NCBI GenBank assembly: GCA_016926955.1
Contig: JAFGNN010000017.1
Coordinates: 1-56,444 of the forward strand
Direction of reading: 5' to 3'
Length of the DNA stretch: 56,444 nt
Source of the DNA: Spirochaetales bacterium
GTDB taxonomy: Bacteria; Spirochaetota; Spirochaetia; Treponematales; UBA12059
The notes below the pieces were generated by a model that was not told the DNA's origin, did no database searches, and saw nothing but the letters and a program-made list of their open reading frames with translations. A program made the position numbers and the translations under genes. Below are positions 1-13,900 of the stretch, one piece after another. Numbering within the stretch: position 1 is the first letter of the stretch; each line of letters opens with the position of its first letter.

Positions 1-21
1 GGCTGGCGCCCGGTGGCGGGA

Positions 22-43
22 CGGAACGCGCGAGCGCGTTCCG
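22..43. repeat. GC-rich perfect inverted repeat downstream of nifJ
   Basis: Arms CGGAACGCGC and GCGCGTTCCG are separated by two bases. It lies about 30 nt beyond the nifJ stop. There is no T-run on either side, so it may stop 3' decay or act as a weak or Rho-aided terminator; it is not a canonical intrinsic terminator. Confidence 0.4.
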
Positions 44-70
44 GCTCACGACCGACCTTCGCTCAAGGCC

Positions 71-3661
<3,591 letters not shown>

Positions 3662-3728
3662 CTGGGACCTCTCAAGTGGTGAGGATGTTGGGGAACGGTT
3701 ATGCGGTTCATACTATGACTAATGGAGA

Positions 3729-3737
3729 TTTATAGCA
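3729..3737 (-). promoter_or_regulatory. extended -10 promoter for nifJ
   Basis: On the minus strand the sequence TGCTATAAA is an extended -10 box. It would start transcription near 3722 and give a leader of about 60 nt with the GAGAGGT ribosome site. No convincing -35 is seen, which is usual for extended -10 promoters. Confidence 0.5.
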
Positions 3738-3739
3738 AG

Positions 3740-3945
3740 ACGGCGGAGGCGGGCCCGCGGGGGGCTCGCCGGCCAAGCCGGCGGAGGCGGGCTAAAGCCG
3801 CCTCCGCCCCTCCGGCTTCGACCGGACTCGCTTGCGCTCGCCGGTCAAGCCGGAGGGGCGGTAAACGGGAACACCGACCCTTCGGGCGGCGTTCCCGTTT
3901 ACCGTGGTGGGGGGCGCCGGCCCTTCGGGCGGCTTTCACGATTTC
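3740..3945. repeat. cluster of long nested palindromes (REP-like)
   Basis: Three strong hairpins follow one another. Positions 3780-3790 pair with 3798-3808 (11 bp, perfect). Positions 3807-3825 pair with 3841-3858 (about 18 bp with one bulged base). Positions 3859-3872 pair with 3891-3904 (14 bp, perfect, CGGTAAACGGGAAC). Short CCCTTCGGG hairpins lie inside and after. No ORF here looks coding. Together with the half-repeat at 4031-4078 this fills the 417-nt gap between nifJ and the nucleoside phosphorylase gene. Confidence 0.7.
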
Positions 3946-4030
3946 AAAATCGGAATGTCATGGCTGGAAAGAGTTGGCGATCATCCGACGGAACCAGGCG
4001 GTGATTTACCAATTCCTGATTCCCATTTTT

Positions 4031-4078
4031 CCTCCCTTTTCCCTCCCTTTTCCCTCCGTGCCTCCGTGGTTTCTTCCT
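4031..4078. repeat. right half of the dispersed ACCACGGAG-type element (copy A)
   Basis: Pyrimidine-rich CCTCCCTTTTCCCTCC runs into CTCCGTGCCTCCGTGGT and stops next to the stop codon of the phosphorylase gene. It matches the right arms of the copies at 25.6, 26.4 and 53.7 kb. No matching left arm is visible nearby. Confidence 0.6.
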
Positions 4079-4861
4079 CTACCAAGGCGCGGACAGGGCG
4101 GCGAGGGAGGCTTTGAAGAGGGCTTCGAGGCCGCCCCGGGTCTCTTCGGAGTGGAACTCGGGGTGCCAGGCGTCATCGGCGATGATGTCGCTCACGGTGA
4201 AGCAGCTGGCGATGCGCGCGCCGCGGTAGCGGGCCACCGCGAAGAGGGCGGCTGCCTCCATCTCCGCCACCGTGGCTCCGCGCGCGCGGAGCTCGGCCAG
4301 GTCGGCGGGCGTCTCTCGGTAGATGGCGTCCGTGGTCCACGAGACGCAGGGGCGCCACGGGAGGCCCGCCGCGTCGAAGGCGCGCTCCAGTGCGCGGGTA
4401 CCCCGCTCGCAGGGGAAGACCCTGTCTCCCGCCGGAATGTAATGGTGGGAAACGCCCTCGTCCCGGAACGCGCCCTCGCACACCACGATCGAGCCGATCT
4501 CGAGCCCCTCCACGAGGGCCCCGGCGGTTCCGATCGACATGAAGCGCCTGACCCCCCAGGCGGCCAGCTCCTCGAGCATGACGGCGGCCGCGGGGGCGCC
4601 GACACCGAAGCGTCCGACCAGGGCCACCTTCCGGTCCTGTTCGACCAGATACTGCAGATTGGAGCCGAAGTAATCGGGATGCGGTTCTACCGCGTGGTTC
4701 GCGCGCACGTAATCGAAGAGCGAGCGCTGGTAGCAGAGTATCGCGGCCTCGGGCGCGGGCGAGTCGCCGAGAAAGCCCGAGCGACGGGCGTAGTCGATGA
4801 AATCGAGGGGTGAGAATACCGCCCGGGACGCGTATTTGGCTTTTGAGAGTGGTATCGACAC
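4079..4861 (-). CDS. nucleoside phosphorylase (PNP/UDP family 1)
   Basis: A 260-residue cytoplasmic protein of the purine nucleoside/uridine phosphorylase family, which splits nucleosides with phosphate for base salvage. Family signs are [17 protein letters not shown] followed by SIGTAGAL (phosphate and ribose region), the WTTDAIYRE segment, and [11 protein letters not shown], whose Glu-Met-Glu binds ribose. The substrate cannot be fixed; the overall pattern is closest to uridine phosphorylase-like members. The start is GTG, chosen because AGGAGC lies about 7 nt upstream and no better ATG precedes the domain. The stop abuts a dispersed repeat half-copy. Confidence 0.88.
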   Translation of the reverse strand: MSIPLSKAKYASRAVFSPLDFIDYARRSGFLGDSPAPEAAILCYQRSLFDYVRANHAVEPHPDYFGSNLQYLVEQDRKVALVGRFGVGAPAAAVMLEELAAWGVRRFMSIGTAGALVEGLEIGSIVVCEGAFRDEGVSHHYIPAGDRVFPCERGTRALERAFDAAGLPWRPCVSWTTDAIYRETPADLAELRARGATVAEMEAAALFAVARYRGARIASCFTVSDIIADDAWHPEFHSEETRGGLEALFKASLAALSAPW

Positions 4862-4927
4862 GGATTTCGCTCCTGGTCGGACTCGCGTCGGCGCGGCCCT
4901 GACCCCGCGCGCCCCGTCCGTCCCTTC

Positions 4928-4936
4928 ATGCTATAC
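4928..4936 (+). promoter_or_regulatory. extended -10 promoter for the chemoreceptor gene
   Basis: TGCTATACT is an extended -10 box. The start of transcription is expected near 4943, giving a leader of about 40 nt that includes the GGAGGA ribosome site before the GTG at 4982. An in-frame ATG at 4928 lies inside this box and is therefore not the start. Confidence 0.6.
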
Positions 4937-4981
4937 TGCACAGGACGCCTCCGCAAGCGAACGGGCGTCGGAGGAACCCGC

Positions 4982-6898
4982 GTGAAGCATGCCAGGCTCG
5001 TGGCGGTGGGCGCCGTCGTCTTCCTGAACGTCTTTGCCGCCTACCTGATGCAGACCTTCATCGGCGTCTATTTCGAGCTGGACTTCGCCGGTACCTGGAG
5101 CCGGCTGGGAACCTTCCACGTCATCGTGGTGGCTCTGGTCTCGATCCTGGCAATCCTGATGTTCCTCCTGCTCGCGCCGCTGGCCAGGGCGGGCAAGGCG
5201 CTGGACGGGGGGCGGATCCCCGACGACGCGCTCCGCGAAAAGGCGCGCGGGGCGGTGGCGAAGGCCCCCTACCTCATCGTCGCCGTGGAATTCTTCGCCT
5301 ATCTGGCGGGACCCGTCGTCACCATCGCCATCGATTCGGCCACCGGGAGCCTGCGCTACGACATGGTGGAAATCGCCCTGGTCATCCTCTTCAATCTGGC
5401 CATCGGCTTCATGGTTTCCGTGCAGGCCATCCTGCAGGTCGAGGAATTCCTCCGGCCGCTCGTCGAGAGGCTCGGCTTCCGTGAGCTCGATCCGAAGGCT
5501 CGCAGGTCCACGGTCTCGGGACGCATCCTGCTCTCCGGCGCGGCCACCATGCTCCTCGTGGGCGTGGCGCTCTTCGTCGCGGCTTACGGGAGGCTCCGGC
5601 TCTTCGGCGAAATCGGCGCGGGCGACGAACGGGCCTACCTGCTGCGCTTCGCGCGGGAGGCGGGCTTGCTCCTGGTGGCCGGCCTGGTCTGGGGCATGGG
5701 GCAGTTCGTCACGATAGGCAAGAACATCGGGAAACGGATCCAGACGATCGGAAGTCGCGTGGAGGAACTGGCCTCTGGCGGGGGCGACCTCAGGCTGCGC
5801 GCCGACATCGTGCGGTCAGACGAGCTCGGAAAGCTTTCCGCGGATCTGAACCGCTTCCTCGACAGCCTCGAGCAACTCGTGGACGGCACGCGCTCTGTCG
5901 CCGGGGCGGTGGCCGGTTCTTCGTCGGCCCTGGCCGAGGGAGCCGAGAACGCCCGGCTCTCGGTAGAGGCCCTGGAGGCCAGCCTGGGCTCGGTGGACGA
6001 GTCGGTGGCGACCCAGACGGCCACCGTCGGCGAGGTTGAGGGTGACATCGCGCGCCTCATCGAGAGCGTCGACGCCGTCGCCGGGCAGGTCGGCACCCAG
6101 GCGGGCTACGTCGAGCAGAGCTCGGCCGCCATATCGGAGATGGCCGCGAACATCGCCTCGGTGGACCGGACCGCGGCCAAGGCTGACGACGTGGCCGGCC
6201 GCTTGCGGGGCTGGTCGGAGGAGGGCGGCCAGGCGCTCGCCGAGAGCCAGGGCGCCATCGGCGAGATCGAGCGTTCGTCCGTGGCGGTGCGCGAAATCAT
6301 CGGATCCATCTCGAAGATAGCGGCGCAGACCAACTTGCTGGCCATGAACGCGGCCATCGAGGCGGCTCACGCCGGCGAGGCCGGCGCCGGCTTCGCCGTT
6401 GTCGCCGGCGAGGTGCGCAACCTCGCGGAGAACGCCTCGCGCAGCGCCAAGGAGATCGTCGGCCTGATCAAGGAGATGAACGCCCGCATCGAGCGCGGCG
6501 CCGAGCTGTCCGACCGCGCCGCCGAGGCGTTCGGCAAGATCCGCGAGGGCGTCGGGCAGACGAGCGAGCTGGTCCGCACCATCGCTGCCAGCATGGCCGA
6601 GCAGCGAACCGGCGCGGAGGAGATACTCGCGAGCTCGTCGTCGCTCATCGAGGCGACCCAGGACATCAAGGAGCGCGCCGAGGCCCAGCGGGCGGGATCG
6701 AAGGACATCGAACGGGCCATGCTGCGCATGGTCGATTCCTCCAACCGGATTTTCGAGGCGGTCCGCGAGGAAGCGGGCGCCGCGGCCACCCTCTCCAAGG
6801 TGGTCAAGGTGGTAGGCGGGGAGGCGGCGAGGAACCGGGACCACGTAGCCGCCCTCGCGGACGCGGTGGCGCGTTTCCGTACCTCCCGGGACGGTTGA
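4982..6898 (+). CDS. methyl-accepting chemotaxis-type membrane receptor
   Basis: A 638-residue sensor. The N-terminal ~260 residues hold about six hydrophobic segments and no large periplasmic domain, so it probably senses within or close to the membrane. A HAMP-like linker near residues 250-310 follows ([20 protein letters not shown]). The long coiled-coil signalling domain has the conserved hairpin tip [20 protein letters not shown] near residues 445-470, which contacts CheA and CheW. GTG is chosen as start because GGAGGA lies 6 nt upstream and the hydrophobic segment begins at once. No che genes are nearby, so this is an orphan receptor. A motile spirochaete is implied. Confidence 0.93.
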   Translation: MKHARLVAVGAVVFLNVFAAYLMQTFIGVYFELDFAGTWSRLGTFHVIVVALVSILAILMFLLLAPLARAGKALDGGRIPDDALREKARGAVAKAPYLIVAVEFFAYLAGPVVTIAIDSATGSLRYDMVEIALVILFNLAIGFMVSVQAILQVEEFLRPLVERLGFRELDPKARRSTVSGRILLSGAATMLLVGVALFVAAYGRLRLFGEIGAGDERAYLLRFAREAGLLLVAGLVWGMGQFVTIGKNIGKRIQTIGSRVEELASGGGDLRLRADIVRSDELGKLSADLNRFLDSLEQLVDGTRSVAGAVAGSSSALAEGAENARLSVEALEASLGSVDESVATQTATVGEVEGDIARLIESVDAVAGQVGTQAGYVEQSSAAISEMAANIASVDRTAAKADDVAGRLRGWSEEGGQALAESQGAIGEIERSSVAVREIIGSISKIAAQTNLLAMNAAIEAAHAGEAGAGFAVVAGEVRNLAENASRSAKEIVGLIKEMNARIERGAELSDRAAEAFGKIREGVGQTSELVRTIAASMAEQRTGAEEILASSSSLIEATQDIKERAEAQRAGSKDIERAMLRMVDSSNRIFEAVREEAGAAATLSKVVKVVGGEAARNRDHVAALADAVARFRTSRDG

Positions 6899-6924
6899 AT
6901 CCGGCTCCGCCCCCGGTGCATACT
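6895..6924 (+). promoter_or_regulatory. sigma70-type promoter for the exported TPR protein
   Basis: TTGAAT, an 18-nt spacer and CATACT. The -35 overlaps the stop codon of the receptor gene, so the TPR gene probably has its own promoter with a ~60-nt leader. Confidence 0.45.
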
Positions 6925-6990
6925 CGCGCCGTGCCGCCGGCCGTCCGCCCGTGGCTTTCCCGTATCGCATGAGTGCCGGAGGTGCCAGCC

Positions 6991-7683
6991 ATGTTCCCGA
7001 TCCGCAACGCGCGCGCGCTGTTGACCGCCCTCGCCATAAGCCTCCTGCCGGCCTCGGCCGCGATCGCCCAGGCTGTCCCGGCGCCCGAGGACGCCAACCT
7101 CCTGGTCCAGCAGGGACGGGCGCTGGTCGACTCCGGGAAGCGGGCCGAGGGCAACGCGCTCTTCGAGCGAGCCATCGCCATATGCGACGCCGAGCTGGCG
7201 GAGAACCCCGCGCGCATGGATTCCTGGGTGGTCAAGGGCTGGGCGCTCTTCCGCCTCGGGCGCTACCGCGAGGCGGTAGCCGTGGGTGACGCCGGCCTCA
7301 AGGTGAAGTTCGATGCCCGGATCGTGGAGAACATGGGCGAGGCCTACTTCTTCCTCCGCGATTACGCGGCCTCGCTCAAGAACCTCCAGCGCTACATCGA
7401 CAATTCGGGCGAATACGCCGAACGCGTGTCCACGGCCTACTTCTACATGGGCGAGATCTACCAGGCGCAACGCAAATTCGAGCACGCCGACATCGCCTAC
7501 GCCATCGCCGTGCAGCGCGAGCCGAACATGGCCCGGTGGTGGTTCCGCTACGGCAACGCGGTGGAGGCGCTCGGCGAGAAGGAACGGGCCCGGGGCCTCT
7601 ACGAAAAGGCGCTGAAGCTCGCTCCGGCCTTCGCCGAGGCCAGGGACGCGATGGCCCGGCTCACCGCCCCAGCTGCGCCCTGA
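6991..7683 (+). CDS. exported TPR-repeat protein
   Basis: A 230-residue protein with a Sec signal peptide (LLTALAISLLPASAAIAQA, cleavage after about residue 27) and then tetratricopeptide-like helix pairs up to the end, for example ALFRLGRYREAVAVGDAGL and GNAVEALGEKERARGLYEKALKLAP. It is probably a periplasmic or surface scaffold; the partner is unknown. The ATG at 6991 is used because GGAGGT lies 7 nt upstream; the earlier GTG at 6973 is upstream of that ribosome site. Similar small exported TPR proteins are common in treponemes. Confidence 0.8.
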   Translation: MFPIRNARALLTALAISLLPASAAIAQAVPAPEDANLLVQQGRALVDSGKRAEGNALFERAIAICDAELAENPARMDSWVVKGWALFRLGRYREAVAVGDAGLKVKFDARIVENMGEAYFFLRDYAASLKNLQRYIDNSGEYAERVSTAYFYMGEIYQAQRKFEHADIAYAIAVQREPNMARWWFRYGNAVEALGEKERARGLYEKALKLAPAFAEARDAMARLTAPAAP

Positions 7684-7727
7684 TTCCGTCGGGGGCGCGC
7701 CGCCCGGACGATTCCGCTCCGCTCGAC

Positions 7728-7756
7728 TTGCGAAGCGACCGCCCGGGCACTAAAGT
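7728..7756 (+). promoter_or_regulatory. sigma70-type promoter for the STAS gene
   Basis: TTGCGA, exactly 17 nt, then TAAAGT. Transcription would begin near 7763, only about 5 nt before the ATG at 7768, and there is no ribosome site between. One of the near-leaderless cases in this window. Confidence 0.55.
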
Positions 7757-7767
7757 TGTGCCAGCTT

Positions 7768-8187
7768 ATGGCAATGCTCTTCACGCTCGAATTCCTGCCG
7801 CTCGGCCATGACCACTCCGACGAGGACGATTGCGCCTCTCACGCGGTCCGCGTGTCGGTGCGCGGAAGTCTCGATCTGGAAGACGCCTCCGAGGCCGGCC
7901 TCCTTCTCCGTACCCTGGCCGACGGAGGCGCGCGCCGGGTGGCCCTGAACCTCGAACAGCTCGACTACATCGACTCAACGGGCATCGGCGCCATCATCAG
8001 GGCGAAGAAGGACCTTTCGGCCCGCGGCGGCGACCTGGTGCTGCTCAACGTGCCCCCCAACATCAAGGACATCTTCGAGCTCGTGAACCTGAAAGGGTTC
8101 GTGCGGAGCTTCTACGACGACGACGAAGCCCTGCGCCACCTGGCCGCCTCGCTTCCGGGCTCCGACCCCTTTCCCGACAAGCCCTGA
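7768..8187 (+). CDS. anti-sigma-factor antagonist (STAS domain)
   Basis: A 139-residue cytoplasmic STAS-domain protein. The signature LDYIDSTGIGAII carries the serine (Ser70) that kinases phosphorylate and SpoIIE-type phosphatases dephosphorylate; the unphosphorylated form binds an anti-sigma factor or other partner. The domain is preceded by a short acidic, His-rich tail (GHDHSDEDD). Its cognate kinase is not in the window, but two SpoIIE phosphatases are (20 and 43 kb). The ATG at 7768 is favoured over the one at 7774, both lacking a clear Shine-Dalgarno; the -10 box is only 11 nt upstream. Confidence 0.9.
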   Translation: MAMLFTLEFLPLGHDHSDEDDCASHAVRVSVRGSLDLEDASEAGLLLRTLADGGARRVALNLEQLDYIDSTGIGAIIRAKKDLSARGGDLVLLNVPPNIKDIFELVNLKGFVRSFYDDDEALRHLAASLPGSDPFPDKP

Positions 8188-8218
8188 TCCGGCGGACGGC
8201 ATCCGCGGGGGCCGGCGC

Positions 8219-10186
8219 CTACAGGAGGCTCACCGGGTCCGGGTCGGCCTCCACGTAGACGCCGGGCGGCTCGCCGAGGCCCGAGAGCGCCGAGGAGCAG
8301 GCCGCGTGCAAGGCGCCCATCGACGGACCTTTCAGCACGACATGGCGACGGGCATTGCCGGCCATGAGCGCGATCGGGCATTCCGCCGGACCGAGCGCCT
8401 CAGCGTCCGGATCGAGGCGTTCCGCGGCAAGGCGCGCGAAGGTTTCCGCGGCCCTGTCCGCCTTTTCCGGCGACTTGGAACGGAACACCACGCGCACGAG
8501 CCGCGAGTAGGGCGGGAAGCCGAGTTCGCGCCGCGCCTCGAGCTCGAGGGCCTGGAACCCGGCGACGTCGGTCGCCGCCGCCAGGCGGATGACGGGGCTG
8601 CGCGGCTTGAAGGTCTGGACAACGACACGACCGTCAGGCGTGAAGCGGCCCGCGCGGCCCGCCACCTGCACGATGAGCGAGAAGGCGCGTTCCGCCGCGC
8701 GGAAGTCGGGCAGGTTGAGGCTCGTGTCTGCCAAGACCACGCCCACCACCTTCACGCCCGGAAAATTCAGGCCCTTCGCCACCATCTGCGTTCCGAGGAG
8801 GACGTCGATCCTTCCCGCGCGGAAATCTTCGAGCAGCTTCCTCGCCTCGCCCTTCCCGGTCGCGGAATCTGCGTCCAGGCGGCGGACCGTCAGGTCGGGG
8901 AAGGCGGCGGCCACTTCCTCCTCGAGTCGCTCGGTGCCGAAGCCGCCCCAGCCCACGTCAAGCGAACCGCAGGACGGGCAGGCGCGGGGGGGGGGCGCGC
9001 GGTAGCCGCAGTAGTGGCAGACCAGGGCGTCGCGGTCCTTGTGCCAGGTGAGCGGCACCGAGCAATGCCGGCACTTGAGCTCCTCGCCGCAGGTGCGGCA
9101 CGAGAAGCGATGGCTGAAGCCGCGGCGGTTCAGGAAGAGGATGCTCTGTCCTCCCGCGGCCTTGGCGCCCCGCACCAGGGCGGCGAGGCGACGCGAGACG
9201 GGGCCGGCCTCGTCCCGCATGTCCACGATTTCGACTTCGGGCGGCGCTCCGCCCGAGAGCCTGCCGCCAAGCTCGAGCTTCTCCATGCCGCCGTCGAGCA
9301 TGAGCTTCCAGGCCTCGACGCTCGGCGTCGCGGAGCCCATGACGAGGCGGGCGCCTTCCTCCGCGCAACGCATCATGGCCACCTGCCTCGCGTGGTAGCG
9401 GGGCGACGAGCCTGACTTGTAGGATCCTTCGTGCTCCTCGTCGACCACGACGAGCCCGAGCCTCGGCACGGGGGCGAAGACCGCGGAGCGGGCGCCCACA
9501 ACCACGTCCGCCTCGCCGCGCATGACGCGCCGCCATTCGGCGAGCCGCCTCGACGGGGTAAGCCCCGAATGGAGCACGGCGCAGCGTTCGCCGAAGCGCG
9601 TCCGAACCGCCTCGACGACCTGGTGGGTCAGCGCAATCTCGGGCACCAGGTAGATGACGCCGCGGCCCTCGGCGAGCGTGGCCTCGGCGGCCTGCAGGAA
9701 GACCTCGGTCTTGCCCGAGCCGGTGGCGCCGAAGAGATACTTCCTGCCCGATTTCTCGGAAAGGACTCGCTCGAGCGCCGCGCGCTGGGGGGCGGACAAC
9801 ACGAGCGAGTGGTCGCAGGGGGCGGTTTCCTCGAACGAGTCCGCGCCCGCGGAACTTTCCCGCCGGCCGCCCGGCGTGATGGCCGAGAGGGTTTCGCCGA
9901 GCGTGCAGAAGTACATGCGCGCCACGCGGGCGGCGAGGGCGATGGTGGCCTCTCCGGCCAGGGGTTCCGGATCGACGACCTTCGCGATCGGTTTGACGAG
10001 CGAGCTGTCGATGTCGCACGCGGAGAGCTCGCCGACGACCCAGCCTTCGATCACGCGGTTCCGGAACGGCGCCTCGACGCGGCAGCCGATACGGGCGCCG
10101 TCGGGCGCGGCCTTCGTCCCGATGTTGCGGTAGGTGAACAGGCGGTCGAGCGGGACGTCGAAGGCGACGCGGAGGAACTCGGTCAC
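8219..10186 (-). CDS. priA: primosomal protein N' (replication-restart helicase)
   Basis: A 655-residue superfamily 2 3'-5' DNA helicase that reloads the replisome at collapsed forks. The N-terminal DNA-binding region (RVAFDVPLDRLFTY) leads to Walker A GATGSGKTEVF near residue 150 and a DEEH box near 247. A cysteine-rich zinc region at about 360-412 follows (CRTCGEELKCRHC, CHYCGY, CPSCGS), then helicase motifs V-VI (VAGRAGR). The length is a little below that of E. coli. Start GTG at 10186 overlaps the stop of the glycosylase gene as GTGA, so it is translationally coupled and is the last gene of the cyclase-UDG-priA unit. Confidence 0.96.
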   Translation of the reverse strand: MTEFLRVAFDVPLDRLFTYRNIGTKAAPDGARIGCRVEAPFRNRVIEGWVVGELSACDIDSSLVKPIAKVVDPEPLAGEATIALAARVARMYFCTLGETLSAITPGGRRESSAGADSFEETAPCDHSLVLSAPQRAALERVLSEKSGRKYLFGATGSGKTEVFLQAAEATLAEGRGVIYLVPEIALTHQVVEAVRTRFGERCAVLHSGLTPSRRLAEWRRVMRGEADVVVGARSAVFAPVPRLGLVVVDEEHEGSYKSGSSPRYHARQVAMMRCAEEGARLVMGSATPSVEAWKLMLDGGMEKLELGGRLSGGAPPEVEIVDMRDEAGPVSRRLAALVRGAKAAGGQSILFLNRRGFSHRFSCRTCGEELKCRHCSVPLTWHKDRDALVCHYCGYRAPPPRACPSCGSLDVGWGGFGTERLEEEVAAAFPDLTVRRLDADSATGKGEARKLLEDFRAGRIDVLLGTQMVAKGLNFPGVKVVGVVLADTSLNLPDFRAAERAFSLIVQVAGRAGRFTPDGRVVVQTFKPRSPVIRLAAATDVAGFQALELEARRELGFPPYSRLVRVVFRSKSPEKADRAAETFARLAAERLDPDAEALGPAECPIALMAGNARRHVVLKGPSMGALHAACSSALSGLGEPPGVYVEADPDPVSLL

Positions 10187-10941
10187 GGCGCCCCGGGCGC
10201 CCAGCCGTCCGCCTGCATCCGCTCGCGGAGCTTCTTGAGGTCTTCCCAGGCGGGCCGCTTGTTGCGGTCGTCCCTGAGCAGAGCGCTCGGATGGAAGGTC
10301 GCGATCAGCGGTATGCCCTCGAATTCGAAGAAGCGGCCTCGCAGCTTCGAGATGCCCTCGCCGGTCTCGAGCAGGGTCTGCGCCGCTATCCGCCCCAGGC
10401 AGAGGATGTAGCGGGGCTTGAGCAAAGCGATCTGGCGCCTGAGGAAGGGCAGGCAGGGCGCACGTTCGTCGGGCAGAGGGTCGCGGTTGCCCGGCGGCCG
10501 GCACTTGACGACGTTGCCGATGAAGCAATTGCGAGTCCGGGAAAGACCGATGGCCTCGAGCATGCGGTCCAGCAGCTGGCCGGCGGCGCCCACGAAGGGT
10601 TCGCCGCTTGCATCCTCGTCGGCGCCCGGGCCTTCGCCGACCACGAGTACGAGGGGACGGGAAGCGCCGGCTCCGGGCACGGCGTTCCGGCGCGTCACGC
10701 GGAGGCGGCAGGCGCCGCAGGCGCGGATCTCCTCGGCGATCCGCTCGAGGCTGTCGCCTTCGGGCGAAACGAAGGCGGCCGGGCGTGGCGCGCCCGCCTT
10801 GGCGATGATCTCGGCTTCGGAGGGCGGCGGAGCGGCGTCCTCGAACACCGCTTCCGCGCGCGGCCGGACGCGGCCCGCTTCGAGCCAGTCCTGGATGAGC
10901 GATAGATCGTCGTGGAGTCGTTCTCGTTCGTCCCGGGTCAT
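10183..10941 (-). CDS. uracil-DNA glycosylase, family 4 (Fe-S type)
   Basis: A 252-residue enzyme that removes uracil from DNA in base-excision repair. Four cysteines in the family arrangement for a 4Fe-4S cluster are visible: C75 and C78 (CGAC), C147 (KCRPPGNRDP) and C163. The active-site motif GEGPGADED and the later FHPSALLRD motif are present. The first ~60 residues are a variable, Pro/Ala-rich tail. Some members are annotated as phage SPO1 DNA polymerase-related proteins. Start ATG overlaps the stop of the cyclase gene as ATGA, and the stop overlaps the priA start as GTGA, so all three genes are coupled. Confidence 0.94.
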   Translation of the reverse strand: MTRDERERLHDDLSLIQDWLEAGRVRPRAEAVFEDAAPPPSEAEIIAKAGAPRPAAFVSPEGDSLERIAEEIRACGACRLRVTRRNAVPGAGASRPLVLVVGEGPGADEDASGEPFVGAAGQLLDRMLEAIGLSRTRNCFIGNVVKCRPPGNRDPLPDERAPCLPFLRRQIALLKPRYILCLGRIAAQTLLETGEGISKLRGRFFEFEGIPLIATFHPSALLRDDRNKRPAWEDLKKLRERMQADGWAPGAP

Positions 10942-13900
10942 GCGGAGGGTTCCTCGGGCGCCCGGACCTCGGCCGTCGCTTCGGCGTCCAGGTCGCGCTG
11001 GACGGCCGCGAAGGACCGGGTCGAAAGGAAGGCGGCCACCAGCTCGGGATCGCGGATCCGGGCTTTTTCGTCCTCGAGCAGGCGGAACGCTACCGAGCGG
11101 TGGGCGGCGCTCGACGAAGGATCCAGCAGGCGCGAGGCGAGATGATAGTACAATATGGCGTCCTTGGCGGGCAAGAGCGTGCCGGACGTGAAGAGGTAGC
11201 TTGCTTCGAGCAGGAAGTAGCGGGCTTCGTCGGCGCGGTCGCGGGCCAGCTTCGACTCCGCCATTATGGTGAGGAGCGTGAAGGTCTGCCAGTAGGCGGA
11301 GTGGCGCAGGCCCGTCACCAGTCCCTCCCGCGCCGTCGACTCCGCCTTTCGCCGCTCGCCGGCGATCGCTCGGCATACGGCCAGGGTCCGGAGCGCGTCG
11401 ATGCGGTCAAAATCGTTGCGGACCCGGTCGGCGAAAAATTCGGCCTGACGGAAGCTTTCTTCGGCCTCGACGACGGATCCGGCGGCATGCAGGGCGAGCG
11501 CCAGCATGGCGTGGGCCTGGGAGGCCACCGAATCGGAGGGCGACCCGGCGGCGAGCAGTTCCCGCGCGACCGGGGTCATGGCCGTCCAGTCGCAGAGCTG
11601 CCAGAGCGCCTTGAGCTTGAGGTCCAGCGCGACCGCGCGACGGGCCGCCCGTTCGCCCTCCACTTCGGCCAGCGCGCGATCGATGAGCGCCAGCGCGGCC
11701 GCGTAGTCGCCCGAGAGCAGCAGGATTTCCGCGCGGGCGGTCGCGGACTCGAAGGCGTCGCCGCCCTCCACCGCGAGCGCCTGGGCCACCAGCCGGTTCG
11801 CCTCGCCGGCGTTGCCGCGAAGCATTTCGGCAAGGGCCGCGTGGCGCAGCACGTTCTGGACGCTCCGTTCCCGTCCGCCCGCGGCACGGTAGTAGCGGAG
11901 CGCCTTCTGGGCCGTGAATACCGCCTTCTGGAACTGGCACGAGATGGTGTTGTACGCGCAGATCTGGTGGTAGGCGAAGCCCATGCACGCGTCGTCCTTC
12001 CGCGCTATGGCGATCCGCATGATGCGCCTGAGCTCCTCTTCGGCCTCCTCGATCCGGCCCGTATTGAAGAGTATGGCGCTTTTGGTGATCAGGACACGGA
12101 CGGCAAGGTCGGCGTCCCGTCGCGCGAGGGCCCGGTGGAGCACGTCGAGGTGCTCGAGGTACTCGACGCGGTAATTACGGTCGGGGTCGGCCAGGATCAG
12201 GCCGGCCGCTTCGGGGAAACGTTCCGAGCGGCCGAGGTGCCCGAGCAGCCTGATGGCGTCGGGGCGTTCGCGCGAGAGCATGATGTCCGCCACCAGGCCA
12301 TGGAGGATCTTCTTGTTGTGGTTGAGGAGCGACGCGTAGAGGGCCTTCTTGAACGGGTCGAGACGGAAGCGGCAGCGACCGCCCTCCTCGACCAGCACGC
12401 CGTCAGCCGTGAAGCGCGCGAAGGCCTGGGCGACCATGTCCGGATCGCCTCCCGTGCGGCGCTCTATCACCTCGGCGCTCTCGCGGTCGAAGGAGTGCAT
12501 GAAGACGGACAGCTTGAGCAGAAGATCGCGCCACGCCTCCGGATACCGCTCGACGCGCGAAAGGAAGATGCTCTGGATGCCGGGCGGCAGGGCGGTGACG
12601 TCGCGGTGTTTGCGGCCCCAGGCCGCGTACTCACGAAGGAACAGCGGGTTTCCCATGCCGGCCTGCAACAGGCCGGGGATGAGCCGTTCGGGGCACTCGG
12701 GCCAGGCTTCCATAAGCAAGGCCCGGGAGTCGCCCTCGGCGAGGGGACCGATCCGGAGCGCGCGGAAGGCGGGGAACGAATCGCGCAGGCTCTGGGTCGA
12801 CTCGCGCGCGAGCAGGACGGCGAACGGTTTGACGCGCGCGTTGCGAATCCAGTACGCGAGGAATTCCGTCGAGAGCGGGTCGAGCGCGTGGGCGTCGTCG
12901 ATGACGGCCAGGGGCGGGAAGATGTCTCGGTCGTGCGGATCCAGCAGGGTCTGCAACAGGGCGAGCAAGGCCTGGCTGGCTTCCGGGTCGCGTTCGCGGG
13001 GACTGGCCTCGAAGCCTTCGGCGTCCGAGCGCTCCACGAGGCGGGTGAACGCCGATATCCAACGCGGTTCAATGCCCGCCTGGCGGCCGAGCGCGGCGGA
13101 CGTTTCCTCCGCGCCGGAATCCGGAGCCAGGCCGAGCCTGGCGAGCACCAGGTCCACGATGGCCGCGTAGGGTCGGGACCGGTAGCGGCGGGCGCGGACG
13201 GAGAGCACCGGGCTCGCGAAATCGGGGAAGGCCCGCAGCTTCGCGACGAAGCTGGCCATGAGCCTCGATTTGCCGATGCCCGCCTCGCCGGTCACGATGA
13301 AGCCCGCGCCTTCCTTCGGGTCGGTCCTGAGGTAGGCGCGCAGCAGCTCGTCGAGCTGTTCCCTCCTGCCGTGGAGCGGGCCGTCGTCGCGCGGGACGCC
13401 GTCCGCGAGGCCGATCACCGGCCACGCCTTCACCGTCTCGCTCTTGCCTTTCAGCCTGAGTTCGAGCGCTTCGCCGAACTGGAATTCGTCGCGGCACTTC
13501 TCGGCCACGGCGTCCGAAACCAGGATCGAATCCGGGCGGGCCGCCGCCTCGAGCCGCTGGGCGACGCTCATGGCGTGCCCGGTGACCACGTCGTGCTCGC
13601 CGCGGCGGCCCGTGGCGGCGAGCCCCGTATGGATGCCCGTGCGGAAGGAGAGCTCGACGCCCTTCGGGGCCAGCCGGTCGAGGCGGCCCAGGAAGTCGAG
13701 GGCGGCGTGGATGGCTCGGGCGGAGTCGTCCTCGTGGAGCTCCGTGACGCCGAATACGGCCACCAAGGCGTCGCCGATATATTTTTCGACCATGCCCCCG
13801 TGAGCGCGGATGCTCTCCTCGAAGGCGCCGAAGACGCGGCCCATCAAGGCGTCCATCTCCTCCGGATCCATGCGCTCAGAGAGCGTGGTGAATCCCTTCA

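Noticed and set aside
10187-10528. Longer priA reading frame (769 codons)
   Set aside because: The extra 114 codons are a shifted reading of the glycosylase gene and show no PriA similarity; GTG at 10186 is the family start.
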